A DNA stretch of 64,000 nt from Bradyrhizobium canariense (GCF_018130465.1 NZ_JAFCKJ010000015.1:124001-188000), one strand, 5' to 3'; positions 34,665 through 43,665 are shown, counted from the first letter of the stretch. Notes: generated by a model from the sequence alone, not told the origin. Translations and numbers: made by a program.

Positions 34665-35615
34665 TCAGGGCGTCGCCTTGCGTGACGAATAGATGACGCC
34701 CCCGCTGGACTCGACCACCAGACGTCCGTTCTCGTTTTTGATCTCCTCGATGCGGCCAAGGCCCGGCACCTGCTGTCCCAGCACCGCCTCGATGACGCCG
34801 TTCGGGCCCTGCAGGATCGCAATCCCCTCATAGGCTTGGCGGACCGACCAGCCCTTGATGGGCTTGCGCGGCACTGACGTACGCTCGGAGGGAGGCACCG
34901 ATCCCGTGGTCTCGGGCGCCGCGACCGAAGCCATCATCGGCATTGGCTGTGAGGCGACGGGCGTCGGAGCCTGGGCCTGCGCCTGGGCAAGCTTGTCGAG
35001 CTTCACCGTCGAGGACGAGCTCACCCGTTCGATGCGGTCCAGATTCTCGCCAAAACGGCCAAAACGGTCGTTGGTCGCCTTGCTCGATTGATCGACCGCG
35101 GTGCGCAGGCCGTCGAGATTGTCGGACACGCCCGACACCTGCTTGCGCAGTTGCGCCACAGTCTCCCGCAGATTCCTGATCTCCGTATTGGCCGCGACGT
35201 TGCTCTGGGCGGGCTGCGTGGTGAGATAGGCGATCACGCCGGTGCAGGCGCAGACGACCAGGATCGCAGCGACCGCCAATGTCGCGAGCGGAGCGACCCA
35301 TGTCGGACGCGGCGGCGGCGGCTTGGCCACGATCACGGCCGGCTTGATCACAGTCGGCGTAGGCTTGGGTATCGCCATCTTGTCGAGGCGCGCCTTGGCG
35401 CGAATACGCTTCAGACCCTCGAGCGCCTCTTTCGCCAGAGCTTCATCACTCGCTGCCGCCGCCACACGCTTGGTGTTCGCAGCAGGCTTGGTATTCGCAG
35501 CGGGCTTGGCGGCTGACGCCGCATTGTCCCTGGCATCGCGCGCCTCCGCAGCCGGCTTCGCTGCCGCGGAAACATCTGCGGTCGCGTTGGGGCGAGCTTG
35601 TCCATCGGACAACAT
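34665..35615 (-). CDS. unknown single-span membrane protein with coiled coil
   Basis: The 316-residue protein starts at ATG 35615, nine bases after GGAG. It has an Ala/Lys-rich, presumably cytoplasmic N-terminus (residues 1-80, with a repeated AAKPAANTK unit), a Pro-rich linker, one membrane span at about 106-131, a coiled coil at about 143-197, a low-complexity Gln/Ala/Pro linker, and a C-terminal beta-rich domain at about 252-310 (GWSVRQAYEGIAILQGPNG). The layout resembles envelope-spanning structural or secretion proteins; no family was recognised. It lies just outside the flagellar locus. Confidence 0.72.
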   Translation of the reverse strand: MLSDGQARPNATADVSAAAKPAAEARDARDNAASAAKPAANTKPAANTKRVAAAASDEALAKEALEGLKRIRAKARLDKMAIPKPTPTVIKPAVIVAKPPPPRPTWVAPLATLAVAAILVVCACTGVIAYLTTQPAQSNVAANTEIRNLRETVAQLRKQVSGVSDNLDGLRTAVDQSSKATNDRFGRFGENLDRIERVSSSSTVKLDKLAQAQAQAPTPVASQPMPMMASVAAPETTGSVPPSERTSVPRKPIKGWSVRQAYEGIAILQGPNGVIEAVLGQQVPGLGRIEEIKNENGRLVVESSGGVIYSSRKATP

Positions 35616-36029
35616 GTGAAAATGCTCCGTTCGGGTCGATCTGTCGAACGGTGACGTTATTTGTCGAAGCTTGTCTGAAACGTGCGCATCGAAAACTTTT
35701 CATCGCGCGCGATGCGACGTCACATGAGTCAAACGCGTCATGCACGTGGCGATAGTGCGACTCGAAAGACACACACTCGCCAAGATTTCGCCAAGCTGGA
35801 GTCGCCTCGCCATACATGAGTCGAATTGTCGCATGTGGAAACAGGACGACGAGAGTCAATCCCGGGTTGAAAACCCCTCAATGTGCATGAACCGCAGCAC
35901 CACCCAAAATAGCTGCAATCATACGGGGATGCGGAACTTTAGAACCGCCAAGGTGCAAAACTAGTTTGAATACCAAATCAACTGATGCGATTGGATATAC
36001 AAAGAAACAACTCGAAACAAACCAACAGC

Positions 36030-36070
36030 ATCAAGCGCGTGTAGCAATCGCTTTGTTGGGCGCGCTTGAT
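36030..36070. promoter_or_regulatory. long inverted repeat upstream of lafR
   Basis: ATCAAGCGCG (36030-36039) and CGCGCTTGAT (36061-36070) are perfect 10-bp inverted arms. A second pair, CCAACA (36022-36027) and TGTTGG (36054-36059), interleaves with it, so as RNA the two stems are alternative or would make a pseudoknot. The role is unknown. Confidence 0.45.
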
Positions 36071-36247
36071 CGGAAATCGGCAATTGTTACGGTCCTACTC
36101 AAGTGATTCTCGCCAGTTAGCGAGGAGATCGACACAGTACAGTAGCGTTCGGACGCAACTAGCAACTTGGCGCAACTGTTCTAGGTGGCTTTCTCAATCC
36201 GCTCCGCGAGGTGATCCGTAAGACACCCGCCGAGCCTCACGCAGTAA

Positions 36248-36300
36248 GCGTTCAGTATCGAGTCGAAGTAGCAGGCCTGCGAGACGCAGGCACTGAATGC
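36248..36300 (+). promoter_or_regulatory. nested hairpin in the lafR upstream region
   Basis: GCGTTCAGT pairs with ACTGAATGC (one G-T), enclosing a tight GCCTGCgagacGCAGGC hairpin. It lies 135 bp ahead of the regulator start and would be part of its leader if transcription begins upstream. Confidence 0.45.
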
Positions 36301-36434
36301 GTAGGGCTGCCCGCGAATATCGAAACCATAACAACGGTTCGCGGGAAGGAATGTCGTCAAACAGCACAGTTGCCGAGCCGGGCATCACAATAACGAACCG
36401 GCCGCGACAAGTGCGAAACAGGGGCGAAAGACTG

Positions 36435-37205
36435 ATGTATATTATCGTTGATGATCGCGAGAGCGTCACGAACAGCTATGTCGGAGGGCTCGTTCGCGAA
36501 GGTGTATCGTCGATCGGCTTCTCCTCCGGAGAATTCTGGGACTGGCTGCAATCTGCGAGTGAACCGGATCTGGCCGCGGTGGACGCTTTCCTCCTCGGGG
36601 ATTGCGACACCCGCGGAAGCCTGCCGCGGGCGATGCGCAAGCGCTCCTCGGCTCCCATCATCGCCATGAGCGGCCAGAAGATGCTCAAGAACACGCTGGA
36701 GCTGTTCGAATCGGGCGTCGATGACGTCGTCCATGTGCCGATTCATCTCCGCGAAATCCTCGCCCGAACGGCCGCGATTGCGCGCCGCCGGGTCGGGGAA
36801 CTGCCGAGGCCCTGCGAGACCAGGATCCAGGTCTTCTTCAACGGACGTGACCCCGAGATCGCCGGCCACGCCCTCACCCTGCCCCGCCGCGAACTGCGCA
36901 TTCTCGAATATATGGTCAGCAACCACGGCAAGTGGGTCACCAAGACGCAGATCTTCAACGCGGTCTACGGCATCTTCGAGGCGACCTTCGACGAGAGCGT
37001 GATCGAGAGCCACGTCAGCAAGCTGCGCAAGAAACTCCGCGACCGCCTCGGCTTCGATGCGATCGTGGCCCGGCGCTACGTCGGATACCGCCTCGACATC
37101 CCGGCCGGCGAAACCATCGACGTGCCGATGCAGGAGCTCGACGAGGTCGGCATCCTGCTGAACAGGGCGCATGCCGCCCCGGCGGCGTATCCGGCCGGAA
37201 ACTGA
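36435..37205 (+). CDS. lafR: OmpR/CtrA-type response regulator of flagella (LafR/Rem-like)
   Basis: The 256-residue protein starts at ATG 36435. An N-terminal receiver (about 1-118) has the acidic pair Asp 6/Asp 7 and Asp 50 at the phosphorylation position, but Val 101 stands where the conserved Lys before Pro is expected, so it is atypical, as known for Rem of Sinorhizobium. The C-terminal winged HTH (about 130-225) shows LPRRELRILEYMVSNHGKWVTKTQIFNAVYG and VIESHVSKLRKKLRDRLG...VGYRLDIP. It is the only regulator at the locus and is the likely activator of the leftward flagellar operons. Confidence 0.8.
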   Translation: MYIIVDDRESVTNSYVGGLVREGVSSIGFSSGEFWDWLQSASEPDLAAVDAFLLGDCDTRGSLPRAMRKRSSAPIIAMSGQKMLKNTLELFESGVDDVVHVPIHLREILARTAAIARRRVGELPRPCETRIQVFFNGRDPEIAGHALTLPRRELRILEYMVSNHGKWVTKTQIFNAVYGIFEATFDESVIESHVSKLRKKLRDRLGFDAIVARRYVGYRLDIPAGETIDVPMQELDEVGILLNRAHAAPAAYPAGN

Positions 37206-37231
37206 TCGGCAGGACGCTAGCCACGAAACCG

Positions 37232-37270
37232 ACAACGGCCTCTGCGAATCACCTTCGCAGAGGCCGTTGT
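37232..37270. terminator. strong terminator after lafR
   Basis: ACAACGGCCTCTGCGAA and TTCGCAGAGGCCGTTGT form a perfect 17-bp stem with a 5-nt loop, 27 bp past the lafR stop. A short T stretch (ACTTTC) follows on the plus strand. It separates lafR from the converging flagellar operon and may act in both directions. Confidence 0.85.
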
Positions 37271-37381
37271 ACTTTCAGCGACGCAAACGACGAACACAGG
37301 CGCGGCGGTACCGGCGCTGCGGCACGCGTTCAAACAAAATTCGAGAGCCTCGCTTCTGATTCAATCAGAACCGATCATGCC

Positions 37382-37840
37382 CTAGGGCTTCTGCTGGAAT
37401 TCTTCCTTCGACACGTAATTGAAGTCCTCGACAAGGACGTCCTGGACCACTTCGGCCTGCATTCGCTCGTTGACACGCTGCTTGATGGCCGCCGTGAGGA
37501 TGGAGAGGTCGTAACGGGCGAGTTTTCTGAAATCGAGGCGGTCGTCGGCATAGATCCTGCGGAAGGCTTCATCGACGACGAACGGCTCGGGCGGAACGCT
37601 GAGCTGGTGCATGGTCCGCGCCTCCACGGTGTAGACGAAGCGCGCGACGATGTAGCCCTGCACGTTGCCGCTCTCGACCATGGGCACGCTCAGCGGCCGC
37701 GTCTTCTGGTACTGCAGCCCGTCGAGATATTCGTCCTTTGCCGGCAGCAGGCTGCCATTTTCCTTCCAATAGGCCACGGCATAGCTCGTTCCCGCGGTGA
37801 GGATGCATACCCAGAGCCCGGCCAGCACGAGTCTGATCAT
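37382..37840 (-). CDS. flagellar-locus membrane-anchored protein of FliL-like topology
   Basis: The 152-residue protein starts at ATG 37840, overlapping the upstream stop (ATGA). It has one N-terminal hydrophobic span (residues 4-24) and a periplasmic domain with GYIVARFVYTVEARTMHQLSVPPEPFVVDEAFRRIY. Size and layout recall FliL, but a clear fliL is already present in the locus and no FliL motif is certain. It is the last gene of the leftward flagellar block, so a stator or basal-body accessory role is plausible. Unrecognised otherwise. Confidence 0.7.
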   Translation of the reverse strand: MIRLVLAGLWVCILTAGTSYAVAYWKENGSLLPAKDEYLDGLQYQKTRPLSVPMVESGNVQGYIVARFVYTVEARTMHQLSVPPEPFVVDEAFRRIYADDRLDFRKLARYDLSILTAAIKQRVNERMQAEVVQDVLVEDFNYVSKEEFQQKP

Positions 37841-38349
37841 TTTCCGTCCTGTGCTGCGCGACCGGTATAAGTGCCGTCCGACTCGGCGTCCTTGATGGCC
37901 TTGACGATGATGGCCGCGACCTCGCGCACCGCATCGTAGTGCATTTCGAGGATGGAACGGTTTCGCTCGAGCTTCTCGCGCAGCCGCTGGATTTCCTCGG
38001 TGATCTCGACCTCGCCGCCGAGATGCATTCGTGCCCGCATCAGGCGGACGAATTCCAGCATGCTCCGGCTCTTCCGGGCGCTGAACTCGTCGAAGTCGAT
38101 CTTCTTGCCCGTCGCGAGCGCGACCGTCTCCTCCTCGACGATGCTTTCGAGCCGGCGGATCGCGGCCAGCAGGCCGCGCACCTCGTCCGATCTCGCCGCA
38201 TCCGCGCCGCCGCTCGCCACCTCGCCGCCGACATTCGGCAGCAGCACGGGCAACAGGGCATCCCCCGACGCGGCCGCCGTCGTCATCGCCTCGGTGTCCA
38301 CGACCGGCTGCTCCATCACCAGGGCCGCCGCGCCTTCTTGTGCCTGCAT
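37837..38349 (-). CDS. flgN: FlgN-like flagellar chaperone
   Basis: The 170-residue protein starts at ATG 38349 with AAGGGTGA upstream; a TTG six codons earlier was not used. After a variable 50-residue N-terminus it is almost entirely helical: LLAAIRRLESIVEEETVALATGKK, then FDEFSARKSRSMLEFVRLMR and EIQRLREKLERNRSILEMHY, ending ESDGTYTG. This helical pattern with the terminal DGTY fits FlgN-type export chaperones for the hook-filament junction proteins FlgK/FlgL, both encoded upstream here. The family call is by pattern and moderately sure. Confidence 0.65.
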   Translation of the reverse strand: MQAQEGAAALVMEQPVVDTEAMTTAAASGDALLPVLLPNVGGEVASGGADAARSDEVRGLLAAIRRLESIVEEETVALATGKKIDFDEFSARKSRSMLEFVRLMRARMHLGGEVEITEEIQRLREKLERNRSILEMHYDAVREVAAIIVKAIKDAESDGTYTGRAAQDGK

Positions 38350-38391
38350 AGGAAATTCACCCTTCAACTTCTGTCACCCATTTCCGGATCG

Positions 38392-38871
38392 TCATCCGGC
38401 CTTGCCCGTAACGGCCGGCCCCGCCGGATGCGCGGCGGCGAGCTGCTTGGCAATGCCAATACCCTTGCCCTTTGCCAGCTGAGCACCAAGTTGCTCCGCC
38501 AGCATCGACTTCCAGACGCCGCCGGCCGTGCCCTTGCCAAAGACCTCCTCCGACTCCTTCGGCAACATCGTCTCGACGAAGGTCTGGAGGATGAAGGCTT
38601 CGAACTTCCGGTACACCTCGCCGGATGCCGGCGCCTTGATCACCTGCACCGGCGCCCCGTTCACCGCCCCCGACTGCGCTTCCGAAACCTTCGTGGCGGA
38701 TTGATCGGCAGCAGCCGCCTTGGCCTTGCCGACCTCCGCGTCCATCGTGGCGGCGAAATCCGTGTCCGATGATTTCAGCGCGTCGAGCTTCGCGGTGGCC
38801 GCTCGCTGCGTCACGGGATCGGCGGCGTCGAGGACGTCGAGAACGAGGTCGGGTGTCGCTGTCACGATCAT
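38392..38871 (-). CDS. flgJ: rod-binding protein, FlgJ N-terminal-domain type
   Basis: The 159-residue protein starts at ATG 38871, overlapping the upstream stop (ATGA). The C-terminal half holds the rod-binding domain: YRKFEAFILQTFVETMLPKESEEVFGKGTAGGVWKSMLAEQLGAQLAKGKGIGIAKQL. The muramidase domain of enterobacterial FlgJ is absent, as is usual in alphaproteobacteria. A separate transglycosylase gene upstream in the locus may supply the wall-cutting activity. It caps or guides rod assembly in the periplasm. Confidence 0.85.
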   Translation of the reverse strand: MIVTATPDLVLDVLDAADPVTQRAATAKLDALKSSDTDFAATMDAEVGKAKAAAADQSATKVSEAQSGAVNGAPVQVIKAPASGEVYRKFEAFILQTFVETMLPKESEEVFGKGTAGGVWKSMLAEQLGAQLAKGKGIGIAKQLAAAHPAGPAVTGKAG

Positions 38872-39287
38872 GTCTTGTTCCGGTTGGCTGGCCGTGGCGT
38901 CCACTCGCGCACGGTGAGGCTTGTTCCCGTCATCTCCTCGAGCGATCGCTTCTCGGCGTCGCGAAGCTTGTCCGCAAGCGCCGCCTTCGCGACCTGCTCG
39001 AACTGCTTCACACGGCGGCTCTCCGCGCGAACCTGGTCGAGCTGCTGCGAGGCCTGCGCCTGAACCGCGCGCGCGCCGACGCTGGTTCTGGTCAGGCGCC
39101 GCGCGATCGATTCGCTCGATGATCCCGCCGGCGGCTTGCCCTCGGTGAGAGTTCCGACCAGCCATTCCTGCTCGTCCTGCAAGCTGCGCTCCTGCTGCCG
39201 CAGATGCGCGAGCTGCCACTCGGACAGCCGGAGCTGGAGCTTCACGAGCGAGACCATCCGGCCGAGCTTGTCCGCGCGCGACGTCAT
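38868..39287 (-). CDS. coiled-coil flagellar protein, FliJ-like
   Basis: The 139-residue protein is nearly all charged helix: MVSLVKLQLRLSEWQLAHLRQQERSLQDEQEWL and AQASQQLDQVRAESRRVKQFEQVAKAALADKLRDAEKRSLEEM. The size, N-terminal LVKLQLRLSEWQLA heptads and position after fliR resemble FliJ-type export-ATPase stalk proteins or their rhizobial counterparts. Identity is inferred from layout, not from a motif. It is translationally coupled to the FlgJ-like gene. Confidence 0.65.
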   Translation of the reverse strand: MTSRADKLGRMVSLVKLQLRLSEWQLAHLRQQERSLQDEQEWLVGTLTEGKPPAGSSSESIARRLTRTSVGARAVQAQASQQLDQVRAESRRVKQFEQVAKAALADKLRDAEKRSLEEMTGTSLTVREWTPRPANRNKT

Positions 39288-39293
39288 GATCGA

Positions 39294-40046
39294 TCACTCC
39301 GCCAGCCACGACGAGACGCCGAGCATGAATTGCGTCAAGAGCTCGTCGCTGGTGAGGTAGAGCAGCAGGAAGCCGCCGAACAGCACGAACGGCACCGAGA
39401 TGAAGTAGACCGGAATTGCCGGCGTCAGCTTGTTGATCAGGCCGACCGCGAAGTTGACGACGACCGAATAGACGATGAAAGGGCTGGCGATCCGCAGCGT
39501 CAGCACGAATGCCTCCGACAGCCGGCCGACGAGCTGGTCGAGCGGCATGCTGCCGCCGAGCCTCTCGCCTGGATGCCAGACGTCGTAGGAGTTCATCAGC
39601 CCGCGCAGGACCTGCCAGTGCTGGTCGGTCATGAAGAACAGCGTGGTGACGGACACCATGATCAGCGGCACCAGGGCCGGCGCCGGATCAGTGTCGCCGA
39701 CCGGCGTCCCCGGGATGTTGCTCAGGCCGATCGCACTGGCCATCATCGTGGCCATGGTCTGGAGTGCAAGGAAGAACACGCGGCCGCCGAGCCCGATGAC
39801 GCTGCCGACCACGAGTTCGGAGCAGATCAGGAGCGCGAGCGTCAGCGGCGCTGCGTTGTCCGTGAGAGGCTTCAGGACAGCGACCAGAATCGGCGTCAGC
39901 GCAAACGTCGTGACGAGCGCGACGAACAAGCGGACCTGGGCCGGAACGTTGACGCTGGAATAGCCGGGCACCAGCATCAGGCAGGCACCGATGCGGCAGA
40001 ACACGATGAACGTCACCAGCACGCTGTCGGTGAGGCCGCCGATCAC
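39294..40046 (-). CDS. fliR: flagellar export apparatus protein FliR
   Basis: The 250-residue membrane protein is read from GTG 40046, which overlaps the flhA stop (GTGA) and has GGAG eight bases upstream. About six hydrophobic spans begin [23 protein letters not shown], with the family text [20 protein letters not shown] and [25 protein letters not shown]. It is part of the FliPQR export gate at the base of the flagellum. Confidence 0.92.
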   Translation of the reverse strand: MIGGLTDSVLVTFIVFCRIGACLMLVPGYSSVNVPAQVRLFVALVTTFALTPILVAVLKPLTDNAAPLTLALLICSELVVGSVIGLGGRVFFLALQTMATMMASAIGLSNIPGTPVGDTDPAPALVPLIMVSVTTLFFMTDQHWQVLRGLMNSYDVWHPGERLGGSMPLDQLVGRLSEAFVLTLRIASPFIVYSVVVNFAVGLINKLTPAIPVYFISVPFVLFGGFLLLYLTSDELLTQFMLGVSSWLAE

Positions 40047-42124
40047 GATATGGCTCCGAGTGCCCTGATCTCGGTGCTGCGCGCGACTTCGACATGCGAC
40101 AGGATCGGCAGCGTTGGAAACACCCGTTCCAGGATCATCCGGACGTAGGGACGCGCTTCGGGGGTCACCGCCAGCACGACGCTGGTGCCGTTCTCGGTAA
40201 ACTTGCGGATCGCGGCGCTGGCTTCGGTCGCAAACTGCTCGATCAGGCGCGGATCGGCGTCGAATTCGACGACGTCGCCCTTGGCGTCGCGCTTCAGGCT
40301 CTGGTGGAACGCCAGGTCCCAACGGTTGCCGAGACGGACTACGTTGAGCACGCCGTTGTCGGAGAGATCGCCGCAAATCTGCTGGGCAAGACGCGTACGG
40401 ACATGCTCTGCCACCTGCTCGGAGCGCCGCACATGGGGCGCGATCTCGGCGATGGCCTCCAGGATCAGATGGAGGTTGCGGATCGATACGCGCTCGGCCA
40501 GCAGGATCTTCAGGATCGCCAGCAGTCCCGAGTACGATATCTGCGACGGGCAGAGATCCTCAACCAGGCGCTTGTATTCGGGATCGAGCCGGTCGAGCAG
40601 GCCGCGCATGTCCTTGTAGGACAGGAGCTGGGCGAGGTTGGCCCTGATCACTTCGCTCAGATGCGTGAGCAGCACCGACAGATTGTCGACCGGCTTGCAG
40701 CCCTGACGCTTGACCTCGTCGGTGAACGCGTCCGTCACCCACAGCGCCTTCATGCCGAAGGCCGGCTCGATCACCTCTTCGCCGGGCACGTCGGGCTTGC
40801 CGTCCTTGTCGACGAGCACCAGCACTTCGCCAAGCCTGAGCTCGCCCTGGGCGACGCGGGTGTCGTGGATCCGGATCTGGTATCCCTTGGGATCGATCGA
40901 GAGATTGTCGCTGAGCTTGATCTCGGGAATCACGAAGCCGTACTGCTTGGCGAACTTCTTGCGGATCTTGGCCACGCGGTGCGCCAGCTCGGTGCGCGAG
41001 CCCAGCAGATGGACCGAAAGGTGGCCGCCGAGCGCCAGCTCGATCTCCGCGGTCTTGAGCGATTCCTTGACGGATTCCTTGGCCTCGATCTGGGCGCGTT
41101 CGTCGGCCTTGCGCGCATCTTCCTTCTGCTTCAGGGCGGCCTGCCGCCTCGGCAGCGAGTATCCGACGAAGGCCATGACGCCGCCGAGCAGCACGAAGGG
41201 TGCCATCGGCAGCCCAGGCATCAAGGCGAGCACGAACATCATCAACGACGCCGCCGACACCGCGCGCGGGTAGCCGCCGAGCTGCCGCAGCACCGCCTGC
41301 TCTGCCGAACCCCTGGTGCCGCCCTTGGAGACCAGGAGGCCCGCCGACAGCGACACGATCAGCGCCGGCATCTGCGTTACCAGACCGTCGCCGACGGAGA
41401 GTTTTGTGTAGACGTCGGCAGCGCGCGACAGCGTCAGACCGTGATGGGTAACGCCGATGATGATGCCGCCGAAGATGTTGATCGCGGTGATGATCAGGCC
41501 GGCGATGGCATCGCCGCGGACGAATTTCGACGCACCGTCCATGGCGCCGAAGAAGGAGCTCTCCTCTTCGAGTTCGCGGCGCCGACGCTGAGCTTCCTTG
41601 TCGTCGATCAGGCCCGCGGACAGATCAGCGTCGATCGCCATCTGCTTGCCCGGAATTGCGTCCAGCGTGAAACGTGCGCCGACTTCGGCGATACGCGTCG
41701 CACCCTTGGTGATCACGACGAAGTTCACCGTGACCAGAATCGCGAAGATGATCAGGCCGATGACGAAATCGCCGCCCATGACGAACTTCGAGAAGCCGGC
41801 AACGACGTGGCCCGCGGCGGTCTCCCCCTCCCCGCCGCGCGACAGGATCAGACGTGTCGTCGCGACGTTGAGAGCCAGCCGCAGGATCGTCGCGATCAGC
41901 AGCACGGTCGGGAAGGCGGAGAAATCGAGCGGCCGCTGGATCCACAGCGCGACCATCAGGATCAGCGCCGACAGCGCGATCGAGAAGGCGAGGCCGAGAT
42001 CGATCAGGATCGGCGGGATGGGCAGGAACAGGATCGTGAGCATGGCCACGATGCCGCCTGCGAAAAAGGCGTCGGCGCCCAATCGTCGCGGGGTCGGCAG
42101 GCTAGCAGCTAACGTATCGGCCAT
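40043..42124 (-). CDS. flhA: flagellar export apparatus protein FlhA
   Basis: The 693-residue protein has eight N-terminal spans ([33 protein letters not shown] onwards), the FHIPEP-type loop [26 protein letters not shown], and a C-terminal cytoplasmic domain containing [20 protein letters not shown] and [19 protein letters not shown]. It forms the export-gate ring that docks chaperone-substrate complexes. It follows fliQ after 86 bp and overlaps fliR. Confidence 0.95.
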   Translation of the reverse strand: MADTLAASLPTPRRLGADAFFAGGIVAMLTILFLPIPPILIDLGLAFSIALSALILMVALWIQRPLDFSAFPTVLLIATILRLALNVATTRLILSRGGEGETAAGHVVAGFSKFVMGGDFVIGLIIFAILVTVNFVVITKGATRIAEVGARFTLDAIPGKQMAIDADLSAGLIDDKEAQRRRRELEEESSFFGAMDGASKFVRGDAIAGLIITAINIFGGIIIGVTHHGLTLSRAADVYTKLSVGDGLVTQMPALIVSLSAGLLVSKGGTRGSAEQAVLRQLGGYPRAVSAASLMMFVLALMPGLPMAPFVLLGGVMAFVGYSLPRRQAALKQKEDARKADERAQIEAKESVKESLKTAEIELALGGHLSVHLLGSRTELAHRVAKIRKKFAKQYGFVIPEIKLSDNLSIDPKGYQIRIHDTRVAQGELRLGEVLVLVDKDGKPDVPGEEVIEPAFGMKALWVTDAFTDEVKRQGCKPVDNLSVLLTHLSEVIRANLAQLLSYKDMRGLLDRLDPEYKRLVEDLCPSQISYSGLLAILKILLAERVSIRNLHLILEAIAEIAPHVRRSEQVAEHVRTRLAQQICGDLSDNGVLNVVRLGNRWDLAFHQSLKRDAKGDVVEFDADPRLIEQFATEASAAIRKFTENGTSVVLAVTPEARPYVRMILERVFPTLPILSHVEVARSTEIRALGAIS

Positions 42125-42210
42125 GGGTCACCGGCAGAGGATCCGGCCCGTAATCTGCCGTGCAAAGCTTACGCGGGGGTGGTGGCAGGAGGTGGCCAGG
42201 GCCGCCCGGA

Positions 42211-42477
42211 TCAGAAGCCGCGCTCGATGTGCGAATAGACCATCTCGGTGAAGGTGGAGAGATGGGCCCCGATGAAGGAGCCGGAGACGGCAACGACCAG
42301 GAGAATGACGATGATCTTCGGAACGAAGGTCAGCGTCATCTCCTGGATCTGGGTCAGAGCCTGGATCAGCGCGATGATGGTGCCGACCAGCATCGCGGCA
42401 CCGACCGCAGGCCCGGAGGCGACGATGATGGTCCAGATCGCCGCCTGCACGATGTCGAGAGCATCCCGTTCGTTCAT
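42211..42477 (-). CDS. fliQ: flagellar export apparatus protein FliQ
   Basis: The 88-residue protein has two spans, IVQAAIWTIIVASGPAVGAAMLVGTIIALIQAL and FVPKIIVILLVVAVSGSFIG, with the conserved TQIQEMTLTFVPK loop. It is the small subunit of the FliPQR gate. Its ATG overlaps the flgD stop (ATGA). Confidence 0.93.
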   Translation of the reverse strand: MNERDALDIVQAAIWTIIVASGPAVGAAMLVGTIIALIQALTQIQEMTLTFVPKIIVILLVVAVSGSFIGAHLSTFTEMVYSHIERGF

Positions 42478-42896
42478 GACTGGCTGATCGTGAGACCGGG
42501 ACCGATCGCGACTTTCGTGCCGTTCTCGAGCGTCGCGACGGAGCCGTCGCTGTTGATGGAAATCGAAGCGACCTTGCCGCTGAAGCTCGCGCCGGTCGAG
42601 TCCGTGAAGCTGACGGTCTTTCCGATCAGCCCGTCGGCCTGCGACAGCGACTGCGAAGACAGCAGAGCGTCGAGCTTCGTGTTGGTCTGCATCGCCTGCT
42701 CGACCGACGAGAGCTGCGCAAACTGGCTCATATATTGCGAGGTATCCATCGGATTGGTCGGATCCTGATTCTTCATCTCCGCGATGAGGAGCTGAAGAAA
42801 CGTGTTGTAGTCGACGCCGGTGCTCGACGTCGACGTCGTCGAGCTGGTCGAACTGGACGACTTGCTGGTGCTATCGGTAGCGCTGGTGACGTTCAT
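42474..42896 (-). CDS. flgD: flagellar hook capping protein FlgD
   Basis: The 140-residue protein starts at ATG 42896. A Ser/Thr-rich N-terminus (about 8-26) precedes the FlgD core VDYNTFLQLLIAEMKNQDPTNPMDTSQYMSQFAQLSSVEQ, then a short beta region. It is at the short end for FlgD, as in other rhizobia. It caps the growing hook and is exported. Longer in-frame openings upstream overlap flbT and were rejected. Confidence 0.9.
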   Translation of the reverse strand: MNVTSATDSTSKSSSSTSSTTSTSSTGVDYNTFLQLLIAEMKNQDPTNPMDTSQYMSQFAQLSSVEQAMQTNTKLDALLSSQSLSQADGLIGKTVSFTDSTGASFSGKVASISINSDGSVATLENGTKVAIGPGLTISQS

Positions 42897-42910
42897 GTGC
42901 CTCTCCGCTG

Positions 42911-43321
42911 TCAGGCAGCCTCGAATGGGGAAACGATCGTGGCGCCGGCCAGGATGGCCTGCTCCACCGGAAACAGCGCCCGGATCCGCTTGAGCGCCTC
43001 GAAGTAACGGGTCGCCCCCACCAGCTCGTCGACCGCGCCAAGTCCGGTCAGCATCTCGTGGCTCTCGCACACCGCGATCAGGGCCGCGTGATGCTGCCCG
43101 TAGAGAGCCGAAGCATCCCGGACGTCGGTCGGATTCATCAGCATGAGCTGGACGATGAAATAGAGCTGCCGCAGCGCCGTGGTGGCGTCGGAGGCCTGCA
43201 TGATCTGCCCTTCGAGCAGGAACATCACGTCGTTGACGAGCTCGACGGAAACCTTGCGGTCCACGCGCAGCACCGCGCCGTTGATGTAGACCCGTTCGCC
43301 CGCTCGCAAGGATATCTTCAT
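42911..43321 (-). CDS. flbT: flagellin synthesis regulator FlbT
   Basis: The 136-residue protein starts MKISLRAGERVYINGAVLRVDRKVSVELVNDVMFLLEGQIM, the FlbT family pattern. In Caulobacter FlbT binds the leader of flagellin mRNA and destabilises it; in rhizobia its sign varies. The start shares a base with the flaF stop (TGATG). With two flagellin genes in the locus bearing a conserved leader, this is the best candidate for a leader-binding factor. Confidence 0.92.
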   Translation of the reverse strand: MKISLRAGERVYINGAVLRVDRKVSVELVNDVMFLLEGQIMQASDATTALRQLYFIVQLMLMNPTDVRDASALYGQHHAALIAVCESHEMLTGLGAVDELVGATRYFEALKRIRALFPVEQAILAGATIVSPFEAA

Positions 43322-43665
43322 CAAAGAGCGTCTCGGATCAGGCGGTTGATTTCGATGAGCTGCACCACGTCGTTCGATCTTTCTTCGCGAAGGCGGTCGG
43401 CTTCCTTGACGACCCATAGTCCGATCGAGATGATGTCGGCGCGCAGCTTCTCCGGAAGGCCGTTTTCCGGATGCGCGAGATCCTCGATGAAGATCGTCCA
43501 CAGCCGCCGCACATAGAGCAGGCTCTCAACCAGATCCTCGAGGCTGAAGCGGCCCTTCTGGATCCGCTCGAGCCGATCGATGCCGAGACTGAGCGCCTGC
43601 CGCTCGCGGCCCCGCGCCTCATATCCGCTCTCGTCGACGACCGCTTCATAGGCTTCAAAAGTCAT
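43321..43665 (-). CDS. flaF: flagellin biosynthesis regulator FlaF
   Basis: The 114-residue protein is read from ATG 43665; a GTG three codons earlier is possible. Family text includes SGYEARGRERQALSLGIDRLERIQ and LWTIFIEDLAHPENGLPEKLRADIISIGLWVVKEADRL. FlaF partners with FlbT in controlling flagellin synthesis or secretion in alphaproteobacteria. It is immediately upstream of flbT, the usual rhizobial order. Confidence 0.9.
   Translation of the reverse strand: MTFEAYEAVVDESGYEARGRERQALSLGIDRLERIQKGRFSLEDLVESLLYVRRLWTIFIEDLAHPENGLPEKLRADIISIGLWVVKEADRLREERSNDVVQLIEINRLIRDAL

Larger units (their letters stand above)
35616..36434. other. 819-bp gene-free region upstream of the flagellar regulator
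   Basis: No coding frame is convincing. Around 35,850-36,150 base composition is clearly richer in A/T than in the flanking genes. CCGTTCG/CGAACGG arms at 35627-35633 and 35645-35651 lie just upstream of the leftward gene. Two larger inverted-repeat structures lie nearer the regulator. The region probably contains two divergent promoters and a long regulator leader or a small RNA. Confidence 0.55.

Noticed and set aside
40094-42112. A 672-codon plus-strand frame opposite flhA
   Set aside because: It is a mirror frame of a strongly conserved gene with biased composition (Arg, Asp, Gln, His) and no recognisable domain or RBS.
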